Positions 26,406 through 35,270 of a stretch of 62,133 nt of DNA are shown piece by piece. The DNA comes from Thermomonas fusca DSM 15424 (lineage in GTDB: Bacteria > Pseudomonadota > Gammaproteobacteria > Xanthomonadales > Xanthomonadaceae). Below the pieces are notes generated by a model, which saw only the letters and a list, made by a program, of their open reading frames with translations, had not been told where the DNA came from and made no database searches. The first letter of the stretch is position 1. Every line of letters starts with the position of its first letter. Location: positions 1-62,133 of the forward strand of contig NZ_AUIV01000026.1 in the NCBI RefSeq assembly GCF_000423885.1, in the 5' to 3' direction. The position numbers and the translations under genes are program-made.

Positions 26406-28973
26406 ATGGCCGAATCCGCCAAGGAAATCATCCCCGTCAAGCTGGAAGACGAGATGCGTCGCAGCTACCTCGATTACGCCATGAGCGTGATCGTGGGGCG
26501 CGCGCTCCCGGACGTCCGCGATGGCCTGAAGCCGGTGCACCGCCGCGTGCTGTTCGCGATGAACGAACTGGGCGCGCACAGCAACAAGCCGTACTACAAG
26601 TCGGCGCGCATCGTCGGTGACGTGATCGGTAAGTACCATCCGCACGGCGACCAGTCGGTGTACGACACGCTGGTACGCATGGCGCAGCCGTTCTCGCTGC
26701 GCTACCTGCTGGTGGACGGGCAGGGCAACTTCGGTTCGGTCGACGGCGACTCTGCTGCGGCGATGCGCTACACCGAGGCGCGGATGGCGCGGCTGAGCCA
26801 CGAGCTGATGGCCGACATCGACAAGGACACCGTCGATTTCCAGCCCAATTACGACGAGAAGGAACTGGAGCCCACGGTCATGCCGACCCGGTTCCCGAAC
26901 CTGCTGGTCAACGGCTCGGCCGGCATCGCGGTGGGCATGGCCACCAATATCCCGCCGCACAATCTGGGCGAGGTGGTGGACGCGCTGCTGGCGCTGATCG
27001 ACGACCCGCAGATCGACATCGACGGGCTGATGGAATACATCCCCGGCCCGGATTTCCCCACCGCCGGCATCATCAACGGCGTTGGCGGCATCCACGTCGC
27101 CTACCGCACCGGCAAGGGCCGGGTGCGCATGCGCGCCCGCGCCGACATCGAAGTGGCCGACAACGGCCGTGAATCGATCATCGTCACCGAGATTCCCTAC
27201 CAGGTGAACAAGGCGCGGCTGATCGAGAAGATCGCCGAGCTGGTCAAGGAGAAGAAGCTCGAGGGCATCAGCGAGCTGCGCGACGAGTCCGACAAGGACG
27301 GCATGCGCATCTACATCGAGGTCAAGCGCGGCGAATCCGCCGACGTGGTGCTGAACAACCTGTACTCGCAGACCCAGATGGAGTCGGTGTTCGGCATCAA
27401 CATGGTGGCGCTGGTCGATGGCCGGCCGCGGCTGCTGAACCTCAAGCAGATCCTCGAGGCCTTCGTCCGGCACCGCCGTGAAGTGGTGACCCGCCGGACC
27501 ATCTTCGAGCTGCGCAAGGCGCGCGCGCGCGCGCACATCCTCGAAGGCCTGACCGTTGCGCTGGCCAACATCGACGAGATGATCGAGCTGATCAAGAGCT
27601 CGGAGAACCCGGGCGTCGCCCGCGAGCGCATGCTGGCGCGGCGCTGGCAGCCGGGGCTGGTAGGCGCGCTGCTGGCCGCCACCGGCGCCGAGGCCAGCCG
27701 GCCGGAAGACCTGCCGGCCGGCGTGGGCCTGCAGGCGGATGGCTACCAGCTGACCGAGACGCAGGCCCAGCAGATCCTGGAAATGCGCTTGCACCGCCTG
27801 ACCGGGCTGGAGCAGGAGAAGCTGACCGACGAATACCGCCAGCTGCTGGAAGAAATCGCCGGGCTGATCCTGATTCTGGAAAATCCGGACGTGCTGCTGG
27901 AGAAAATCCGCGAAGAGCTGCGCTTGGTCAAGGCCGAGTTCAACGACCCGCGCCGCAGCGAGATCCGCGCCTCCGAGGAAGACCTCGACATCCTCGACCT
28001 GATCGCGCCGGAAGACGTGGTGGTCACGCTGTCGCACGCCGGCTACGCCAAGCGCCAGCCGGCCACCACCTATCGCGCGCAGAAGCGCGGCGGCAAGGGC
28101 CGCAACGCGGCGGCGACCAAGGACGAGGATTTCATCGACCAGCTGTGGCTGGTCAACACCCACGACACCCTGCTCACCTTCACCAGCCACGGTCGCGTGT
28201 TCTGGCTGCCGGTGTACCAGCTGCCGGAGGCCGGGCCGAACGCGCGCGGCCGCCCGATCATCAACTGGATCCCGCTGGAAGAAGGCGAGAAGGTGCAGGC
28301 GGTGCAGCCGGTGCGCGAGTACGAGGACGGCAAGTACGTGTTCTTCGCCACCCGCAACGGCACGGTGAAGAAGACCCCGCTGACCGAATACGCGTTCCGG
28401 TTGGCGCGCGGCAAGATCGCCATCAACCTGGCCGAGGGCGATGCGCTGGTGAACGCCGAGCTGTCCGACGGCACCCGCGACATCATGCTGTTCGCCAGCA
28501 ATGGCAAGGCCGTGCGTTTCGGTGGCGACAGCGTGCGCCCGATGGGCCGTACCGCCACCGGCGTGCGCGGCATGAAGCTGGCCGACGGCGAGGAAGTGCG
28601 CAGCCTGATCGTGGTGGATGGCGACGGCGACGTGCTCACCGCCAGCGAGCGCGGCTTCGGCAAGCGCACCCCGATCGACGAGTTCCCGAAGAAGGGCCGC
28701 GGCACCCAGGGCGTGATCGCGCTCAAGACCAACGAGCGCAACGGCGCGCTGGTCGGCGCCATCCAGCTCACCGAACGCCACGACGTGCTGCTGATTTCCG
28801 ACGGCGGCACCCTCGTGCGCACCCGCGCCGCGGAGATCGCCCAGGTCGGCCGCAATACCCAGGGCGTGACCCTGATGCGGCTGGCGGCGGACGAGAAGCT
28901 GCAGGCGATCGAGCGCCTGGATGCCACCCTGGACGACGAAAGCAGCGACGGCGCGGAAGATCCCGTCGCCTGA
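26406..28973 (+). CDS. gyrA: DNA gyrase subunit A
   Basis: An 855-residue breakage-reunion subunit that with GyrB introduces negative supercoils. Catalytic tyrosine Y122 lies in 'AAMRYTEARM'. The quinolone-determining region reads HPHGDQSVYD with Gln at position 83 (Ser in E. coli) and Asp at 87. The C-terminal pinwheel (about 530-830) contains the GyrA box variant 'QKRGGKG'. The ATG at 26406 gives the usual 'EIIPVKLEDEMRRSYLDYAMSVI' start. A strong hairpin follows the stop. Confidence 0.97.
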   Translation: MAESAKEIIPVKLEDEMRRSYLDYAMSVIVGRALPDVRDGLKPVHRRVLFAMNELGAHSNKPYYKSARIVGDVIGKYHPHGDQSVYDTLVRMAQPFSLRYLLVDGQGNFGSVDGDSAAAMRYTEARMARLSHELMADIDKDTVDFQPNYDEKELEPTVMPTRFPNLLVNGSAGIAVGMATNIPPHNLGEVVDALLALIDDPQIDIDGLMEYIPGPDFPTAGIINGVGGIHVAYRTGKGRVRMRARADIEVADNGRESIIVTEIPYQVNKARLIEKIAELVKEKKLEGISELRDESDKDGMRIYIEVKRGESADVVLNNLYSQTQMESVFGINMVALVDGRPRLLNLKQILEAFVRHRREVVTRRTIFELRKARARAHILEGLTVALANIDEMIELIKSSENPGVARERMLARRWQPGLVGALLAATGAEASRPEDLPAGVGLQADGYQLTETQAQQILEMRLHRLTGLEQEKLTDEYRQLLEEIAGLILILENPDVLLEKIREELRLVKAEFNDPRRSEIRASEEDLDILDLIAPEDVVVTLSHAGYAKRQPATTYRAQKRGGKGRNAAATKDEDFIDQLWLVNTHDTLLTFTSHGRVFWLPVYQLPEAGPNARGRPIINWIPLEEGEKVQAVQPVREYEDGKYVFFATRNGTVKKTPLTEYAFRLARGKIAINLAEGDALVNAELSDGTRDIMLFASNGKAVRFGGDSVRPMGRTATGVRGMKLADGEEVRSLIVVDGDGDVLTASERGFGKRTPIDEFPKKGRGTQGVIALKTNERNGALVGAIQLTERHDVLLISDGGTLVRTRAAEIAQVGRNTQGVTLMRLAADEKLQAIERLDATLDDESSDGAEDPVA

Positions 28974-28979
28974 GTCCTG

Positions 28980-29004
28980 GCGCCGGGCCGACGAGGCCCG
29001 GCGC
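28980..29004 (+). terminator. 10-bp GC hairpin after gyrA
   Basis: Arms 28980-28989 and 28995-29004 are perfectly complementary, five-base loop, starting seven bases after the gyrA stop. No T tract follows, so termination efficiency is uncertain. Confidence 0.5.
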
Positions 29005-29105
29005 GCGCGCGGCTGCCACTCCGTGCTTACATCGGCTAGCCTGTCCCCTTCCCGCACAGGATGCAGCGGGATCCAGGACGTGCAACGGGGCCGGTGGAGT
29101 CGCGG

Positions 29106-30221
29106 ATGGATGCTGTGGGATGGGTGGCGGTAGCGGGCACGGTGGCGGTGCTGGCCGGGATCGGCGCATGGTGGTCGTTCCATGCCGACGCGACGGATCG
29201 GCGCCCGCCAATCGATCCTGCGGATGCGCAGGATGACGACGAAGACTGGCCGCCGACAGATGCCGGAGACGTTGCCGACCCCGGCATCCCGCGCGGTCGC
29301 ACGCTGGTGCGCGAACTGTATGCGCTGGCGGTGGACACCAAGACCGTCGGGGCCGGCCCAGTGGCGGTTGCGCCGGAGGAAGCAGCGTCCGCGCATGCGG
29401 CCATCGCCGCGGCCTGCGCCAACCTGCTGTCGCGGACGCAGTTCCAGGCCCGGCACATGCCGCGCCGGCCTTACCTGCTGCCCAAACTGATGCGGGCGAT
29501 CAACGATCCCGACGTATCGCTGGAACACATCGCGCGCATCGTCAGCGAAGATCCGGCGCTGTCGGCCAACCTGCTGCGCATCGCCAACAGCCCGTTCTAC
29601 CGGATCCAGGAAAAACCGGTCGAAAGCCTGATGCGCGCCGCCACCCTGCTCGGGCTGGACGGGCTGCGCCCGGTCATCGCCGCGGCCTTGGTGCAGCCGG
29701 TCATGCAGACCGGCGAAGGCCCGCTGGGCCGGCTGCCCGGGGTGATCTGGGAACACACCCAGCTGGCCTCTGACGTTGCCGCCGGCATGATTCGCGGCGG
29801 GCGCGGGCAGGAGGACGCATTCGCCGCGCAGATGGTGGGGCTGCTGCACGGGCTGGGCGCGATCATGGTGGCGCAGGTGCTGCGCGACAACTACGCGCTG
29901 CACCCGCACCTGCCGCCGGACCCGCGCACCGTGGCCCGCGTGCTCGACGAACAGACGGCGCCGATGGCGCACCGCATCGCGGTGTCGTGGGAGCTGTCCG
30001 AGCGGATCGGCACCGCACTGGATGCGCAGCGTGCGGACGGAATGCCGGCCGATCCGCTGGGGCGGGCGCTGCGCGCCGGGCGGCTGGCGGCGGCGCTGGC
30101 GATGCTGGCCCGGCAGGGGAAATTCAGTCGCGACGAAGGCTTGGCGATGCTGGAGGCATGGGCGCAGCACCGCCGGATCCACGCCGATTTCGCCGGCATG
30201 TGGGAGCGCCTGCTGGTCTGA
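29106..30221 (+). CDS. membrane-anchored HDOD-domain protein
   Basis: A 371-residue protein with an N-terminal membrane segment (about 4-24), an acidic linker and an HDOD domain (about 118-320; 'LPKLMRAINDPDVSLEHIARIVSEDPALSANLLRIANSPFY' pattern). HDOD proteins are signalling regulators linked to motility, virulence or cyclic di-GMP in xanthomonads, but lack full HD phosphohydrolase residues. ATG 29106 is preferred to 29061 because the membrane segment starts there. The following lipoprotein gene begins about 100 bases downstream. Confidence 0.82.
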   Translation: MDAVGWVAVAGTVAVLAGIGAWWSFHADATDRRPPIDPADAQDDDEDWPPTDAGDVADPGIPRGRTLVRELYALAVDTKTVGAGPVAVAPEEAASAHAAIAAACANLLSRTQFQARHMPRRPYLLPKLMRAINDPDVSLEHIARIVSEDPALSANLLRIANSPFYRIQEKPVESLMRAATLLGLDGLRPVIAAALVQPVMQTGEGPLGRLPGVIWEHTQLASDVAAGMIRGGRGQEDAFAAQMVGLLHGLGAIMVAQVLRDNYALHPHLPPDPRTVARVLDEQTAPMAHRIAVSWELSERIGTALDAQRADGMPADPLGRALRAGRLAAALAMLARQGKFSRDEGLAMLEAWAQHRRIHADFAGMWERLLV

Positions 30222-30319
30222 CCGCGCGTCCTGGCCGGGCGTTCCGCGCCGCGCCATCCTGCGTGCCAGCCCGCGTAGGCCCCCTGTACTCGGCGCGATC
30301 CCTCGGAATGGATATCGCG

Positions 30320-33300
30320 ATGATGCGTGCACGGACCTTTCTGCCCGCGCGCCTGCTGGCGCTGCTGTTGCTTGGACTGCTGGCGACGGGAATTGCCGGA
30401 TGCAAGCGCGACCCGGGCGGGCAACTGCCGGCTCCCAGCGGCGAGGCGATCAAGGCCGAGCGCGCGAAGATCACCGGCTTCGCGGTGGCGCGCGCCTGGC
30501 CCGACCAGCGCCCGGACGGGCTGGCGGTGGCGGTGGAATTCTCGCGCCCGCTGGTGGGCACCCAGGATTTCGACAAGCTGCTGGTGATCGATGCCAAGGG
30601 CGACGGCCAGAGCGGCTGGGCGCTGTCCGACGACGGCAAGACCCTGCGCTTCCCCTATGTCGAGGCGAACAAGCACTACACGCTGCGGATTTCCGCCGCG
30701 CTGACCGCCGCCGACGGCAGCAAGCTGGGCAAGGATCTGGAACTGAAGGTGTTCACCGGCGAGCTGGAACCCGCGGTGGGTTTCGCCTCGCAGGGCAGCG
30801 TGATCCCGGCCAAGGAATCGCGCGGGCTGCCGGTGGTGTCGGTGAACGTGGCGGAGGTGGATGTCGAGTTCCTGCGCGTGCGCGACGACGCGCTGCCGAA
30901 GTTCTTCGCCGACTACCAGCGCGGCGGCCGTCGCGGCAGCTGGGAGCTGGACCCGTCCTGGTACGACCCGGACGATGCGGACAGCCGCGCGCCGATCGGC
31001 AAGCTGGCCGAACCGGTCTATGTCAACCGCTTCGTGCTGGGCGGTGAGCGCAACGAGCGCGTGCTGACCTACCTGCCGCTGCAGGACATCGTCGAGCTGC
31101 AGAAGCCGGGGTTGTACTTCGCGGTGATGAAGCGGACCGGCAGCTTCAAGGGCGAGTTCGACGTCGCCTACTTCAGCGTCAGCGACATCGGCCTGCACGC
31201 GCGCGCTTACAAGGACAAGCTGTTCGTGCACACCGCCTCGCTGGCCAGCGGCGCCGGCCTTGCCAACGTCGAGCTGCGGGTGCTGGATGCGCGCGGCCAG
31301 CCGGTGTTCAAGGGCAGCACCGACGGCAACGGCAACGCGCTGCTCGACTACCGGCTGGACGCCGGGCACGTGCTCACCGCGCTGCGCGGCAAGGACATGT
31401 CGATGCTGCCGTTCAACCAGCCGGCGCTGGACCTGTCCGAGTTCGCGGTGGCCGGCCGCGAGCAGGCCTGGTTCGACGTGTTCGCCTGGTCGGGTCGCGA
31501 CCTCTACCGGCCTGGCGAAACCGTGCGCGTCTCCGCGCTGCTGCGCGACTTCGACGGCCGGCCGGTGCAGGCAAAGGGCGGCAAGTCGCAATCCCTGTTC
31601 GTCCGGCTGAAGCAGCCGGATGGCAGGACCTTCGTCGAGTCGCGCATCCAGCCCGGTGTGCAGGGCTACTTCCGCTTCGAGAAAACCATCCCGGTCGAAG
31701 CGCCCACCGGCCGCTGGCAGGTGGAGTTCCGCCTTGATCCCGCCAGCAAGGAAGCGGTGCAGGGCATGAGCCTGCGCATCGAGGAATTCCTGCCGGAGCG
31801 GATGAAGCTGGACCTCGACAGCGCCGCATCGATCCTGCGTCCCGGCCAGCCGCTGGCGCTGCATGCCAAGGGCGCCTACCTGTACGGCGCGCCGGCCGCC
31901 GGCAACCGTTTCACCGCCAAGCTGGCGGTCAGGGTGGACCAGCACCCGCTGGAAAACCTGAAGGGCTGGTTCTTCGGCGATCCCACCGTGGCGCTGCCGA
32001 AGGACGCGGTGGATGTCGTCGATGCCGAACTCGACGCGAAAGGCGAGCTGCGCAAGGACATCGCCCTGCCCGAGGAAGTGAAGGCCAGCACGCCGGTGCA
32101 GGCCATCGTGTCCGGCAGCCTGTTCGAATCCGGCGGACGCAGCGTCAACCGCAGCCTCGCGCGCACGCTGTGGCCGGCCGATGCGCTGGTCGGCGTGCGC
32201 CCGCTGTTCGACGACGAGGATGGCGCCGACGCCAATGCCAGCGCCGGCTTCGAGCTGATGCGCTACGGCAGCGACGGCCGGCCGCGGCCCGCCACCGGGC
32301 TGAAGGTGTCACTGGTGCGCGAACACCGCGACTACCACTGGAGCCATGACGAGGACAGCGGCTGGCGCCACGATTTCACCCGCCGCTTCCAGACGCTGGA
32401 GACGCGCAGCGTCGATGCCGGCGGCACCGCGGCGCGGATCAATTTCCCGGTGGAGTGGGGCGACTACCGGTTGGAGGTGTTCGACCCGGCAACCAGACTG
32501 ACCATGCGCTATCCGTTCCGCGCCGGCTGGGGCTGGGGCGACGAGAACCGCGGGCTGGACGCGCGCCCGGACAAGGTCAAGCTGGCGCTGGACAAGACCG
32601 CCTATCGCGCCGGTGACAAATTGAAGGTCACGCTGACGCCGCCGCATGCCGGCAAGGGCGTGGTGATGGTGGAAAGCGACCGCATGCTGTTCGTGCAGTC
32701 GGTGGACGTGAAGCCTGGCACCGTGGTGGAAATCCCGGTGACCCAGGACTGGGAGCGCCACGACGTGTACGTGACCGCGCTGGTGTTTCGCGGCGGCAGC
32801 GCGACCAGCAAGATCACCCCGGCGCGCGCGGTGGGCGAGGTGTTCGTGCCGATGGATCGGCGCGACCGCAGCGTGGCGGTGGGCCTGGCGGTGAAGAAGC
32901 TGGTGCGCCCGCAGCAGCCGCTGCAGGTGACGCTGAGCGTGCCGCAGCTGGCCGGCAAGACCGCCTACGCCACGCTGTCGGCGGTCGATGTGGGCATCCT
33001 CAACATCACCCGCTTCCCGGTGCCGGATGCGGGCGCGCACTTCTTCGCTCAGCGCCGCCTGGGCGTGGATGCCTACGACATCTATGGCCGCGTCATCGAG
33101 AGTTTCGACGGCGGCGTCGCCAGGCTGCGCTTCGGTGGCGACATGGCGCTGGCCGCGCTGCCGCAGGCGCGCCGGCCCACCGCGCGGGTGCAGACGGTGG
33201 ACCTGTTCTCCGGGCCGGTGAAGCTGGATGCCAGGGGCATTGCGCGGGTGTCGCTGCCGGTGCCGGATTTCAACGGCACCCTGCGGGTGTCGGCGCTGGT

Positions 33301-35263
33301 CTATGCCGATGCGCAGTACGGGCATCGCGACGCCGAGGTGGTGGTGCGCGCGCCGATCGTCGCCGAGGCCAGCATGCCGCGGGCGATGGCGCCGGGCGAC
33401 CGCGGCATGATCAGCCTGGACATCACCAACTTCACCGGCAAGGCCGGCGAGTTCAAGGTGAAGCTGGACGGGATTGGGCCTGCCGCGATCGGCGACGCCA
33501 GCCGCACGCTGAAGCTGGGCAGCGAGGCCAAGTCCACGCTGAGCTTCCCGCTCACCGCGCAGGACGGTTATGGCGTTGCCCAGGTGCGGGTGCGGGTGGA
33601 TGGCAACGGCTTCAAGGTGGATCGGAAATACGACCTGCCGGTGCGCGCGGCATGGCCGCAGGTGCTGCGCTCGCGCACGCAGGTGCTGGGCGCAGGCGAG
33701 GCGGCGTCCATGGATGCCGGGTTCGCCGAGGGGCTGCTGCCGGGCTCGGTGCGCGCGCGCATGCTGGTCAGTGCGCTGCCGCCGATCCCGTTCGGCGCCG
33801 CGCTGAAGGGCGCGCTGGACTATCCCTATGGCTGCGCCGAGCAGACCGCCAGCAAGGGCTATGCGGCGCTGGCGCTGGATGCGGAAACGGCACAGCGCTT
33901 CGGCGTGGCGGGGCTGGATGCCGGCAAGCGGCGCGCGCGGATGGAGGGTGCGTTCGGGCGGCTGGCCTCGATGCAGGCGGGCAACGGCCACTTCTCGATG
34001 TGGGGGGACGACGACAACGTCGATCCGCTGCTGACGCCCTACATCGCCGAATTCCTGCTGGACGCGCGGCAGGCCGGCTTCGTGGTGCCCGAGGCGGTGC
34101 TGCAGAAGGCGCTGCAGCGGCTCAGCGAGGACCTGCTGTCCGGAGGCAACGAGTTCTACGGCCGCAGCCACCGCCAGTACCTCAAGTTCGCCTACCAGGC
34201 GCATGCCGGCTACGTGCTGGCGCGGGTCAACCGCGCGCCGCTGGGGACGCTGCGCGCGCTGTATGACAACGACCGCAAGCAGGCGCTGAAAGGGCTGCCG
34301 CTGGTGCAGCTCGGACTGGCGTTGTCGATGCAGGGCGACAAGGTGCGCGGCGGCAAGGCGATCACCGCCGGCTTCGCCTTCGAGGGCGACCGCCACGACT
34401 GGCTGGGCGACTACGGCACGCCGCTGCGCGACCTGGCGCTGATGATCGCGATGACCCACGAGCGCGGTTATGCCAGGCCGGCCTTTGATGCCAAGGTGAT
34501 CGAGGTCAGCCGCGAACTGGACGCGCGCCGTCGCGCCTCGTCGTGGTTCTGGCTGAGCACGCAGGAGCAGATCGCGCTGGCGCGGCTGGGCAAGGCGCTG
34601 CTGATGGACGTGAAAAAGGAAGTGGCCGGCAAGCTGGTCACCGGCGGCGTCGAAGAGGCCATCGCCAAGGCGCGCAGCTTTGCCCGCGACGTCGATTACG
34701 CCACCCTGTCCAAGGGCCTGCGCTTCATGCCCAGCGGCGAGCCGCCGTTCTACGCCAGCCTCGATGTGGCCGGCGTGCCGCGCGCCGCACCTGCGCCGGA
34801 TGCCAGCGTGATCAAGGTCGAACGCGCGCTGTTTGGCACCGACGGCAAGCCGTGGGTGCCGCGTCCGCTGAAGGAAGGCGAAGCGCTGATCGTGCGGGTT
34901 GCCATCACCGCCGACCGCGACATGCCCGACGCGCTGCTCACCGACCTGCTGCCGGCGGGGCTGGAGATCGAGAACTTCAACCTCGGCGATGCCAAGCAAT
35001 GGGCCGACGTGGTGGTGGACGGCATCGGCATCGGCGAACGCGGCGACAGCGTCAACCTGCGCCACGAGGAGTTCCGCGACGACCGCTACGTGGCCGCGCT
35101 CAAGCTGGACGCGGGCAGCACCGCCAAGCTGTTCTACCTCGTGCGCGCGGTCACCCCCGGCAATTACACCGTGCCGCCGCCGCTGGCGGAGGACATGTAC
35201 CGGCCGGCGCTGCGCGGGGTGGGCAAGGCGGTGCCGGAGCGGATCACGGTGGTGCAGCCCTGA
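30320..35263 (+). CDS. yfhM: bacterial alpha-2-macroglobulin lipoprotein (YfhM-like)
   Basis: A 1647-residue periplasmic protease trap. The signal ends in a lipobox GIAGC (lipidated C28). The thioester motif is CAEQ at 1172-1175 in 'YPYGCAEQTASKGY', so it should entrap proteases covalently; E. coli YfhM has the same motif near 1187. MG-type beta domains fill residues 50-1150, followed by the complement-like helical domain. ATG 30320 gives an n-region rich in Arg; ATG 30308 adds MDIA. Together with pbpC, eight bases downstream, it forms the known pair thought to guard damaged cell envelopes. Confidence 0.93.
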   Translation: MMRARTFLPARLLALLLLGLLATGIAGCKRDPGGQLPAPSGEAIKAERAKITGFAVARAWPDQRPDGLAVAVEFSRPLVGTQDFDKLLVIDAKGDGQSGWALSDDGKTLRFPYVEANKHYTLRISAALTAADGSKLGKDLELKVFTGELEPAVGFASQGSVIPAKESRGLPVVSVNVAEVDVEFLRVRDDALPKFFADYQRGGRRGSWELDPSWYDPDDADSRAPIGKLAEPVYVNRFVLGGERNERVLTYLPLQDIVELQKPGLYFAVMKRTGSFKGEFDVAYFSVSDIGLHARAYKDKLFVHTASLASGAGLANVELRVLDARGQPVFKGSTDGNGNALLDYRLDAGHVLTALRGKDMSMLPFNQPALDLSEFAVAGREQAWFDVFAWSGRDLYRPGETVRVSALLRDFDGRPVQAKGGKSQSLFVRLKQPDGRTFVESRIQPGVQGYFRFEKTIPVEAPTGRWQVEFRLDPASKEAVQGMSLRIEEFLPERMKLDLDSAASILRPGQPLALHAKGAYLYGAPAAGNRFTAKLAVRVDQHPLENLKGWFFGDPTVALPKDAVDVVDAELDAKGELRKDIALPEEVKASTPVQAIVSGSLFESGGRSVNRSLARTLWPADALVGVRPLFDDEDGADANASAGFELMRYGSDGRPRPATGLKVSLVREHRDYHWSHDEDSGWRHDFTRRFQTLETRSVDAGGTAARINFPVEWGDYRLEVFDPATRLTMRYPFRAGWGWGDENRGLDARPDKVKLALDKTAYRAGDKLKVTLTPPHAGKGVVMVESDRMLFVQSVDVKPGTVVEIPVTQDWERHDVYVTALVFRGGSATSKITPARAVGEVFVPMDRRDRSVAVGLAVKKLVRPQQPLQVTLSVPQLAGKTAYATLSAVDVGILNITRFPVPDAGAHFFAQRRLGVDAYDIYGRVIESFDGGVARLRFGGDMALAALPQARRPTARVQTVDLFSGPVKLDARGIARVSLPVPDFNGTLRVSALVYADAQYGHRDAEVVVRAPIVAEASMPRAMAPGDRGMISLDITNFTGKAGEFKVKLDGIGPAAIGDASRTLKLGSEAKSTLSFPLTAQDGYGVAQVRVRVDGNGFKVDRKYDLPVRAAWPQVLRSRTQVLGAGEAASMDAGFAEGLLPGSVRARMLVSALPPIPFGAALKGALDYPYGCAEQTASKGYAALALDAETAQRFGVAGLDAGKRRARMEGAFGRLASMQAGNGHFSMWGDDDNVDPLLTPYIAEFLLDARQAGFVVPEAVLQKALQRLSEDLLSGGNEFYGRSHRQYLKFAYQAHAGYVLARVNRAPLGTLRALYDNDRKQALKGLPLVQLGLALSMQGDKVRGGKAITAGFAFEGDRHDWLGDYGTPLRDLALMIAMTHERGYARPAFDAKVIEVSRELDARRRASSWFWLSTQEQIALARLGKALLMDVKKEVAGKLVTGGVEEAIAKARSFARDVDYATLSKGLRFMPSGEPPFYASLDVAGVPRAAPAPDASVIKVERALFGTDGKPWVPRPLKEGEALIVRVAITADRDMPDALLTDLLPAGLEIENFNLGDAKQWADVVVDGIGIGERGDSVNLRHEEFRDDRYVAALKLDAGSTAKLFYLVRAVTPGNYTVPPPLAEDMYRPALRGVGKAVPERITVVQP

Positions 35264-35270
35264 GGCCGCG

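Noticed and set aside
26640..26675. Acquired quinolone-resistance mutation in gyrA
   Set aside because: Gln83 is recalled as the wild-type state in related Stenotrophomonas; Asp87 is unchanged.
28980..29004. Small RNA gene at the hairpin after gyrA
   Set aside because: No promoter or additional structure around it; a simple 3'-end hairpin is sufficient.
26052..30332. A 1426-codon open frame antisense to gyrA and the HDOD gene
   Set aside because: Composition rich in Arg, His, Gln and Ala with no recognisable domain; it mirrors the third-codon GC bias of gyrA on the other strand.
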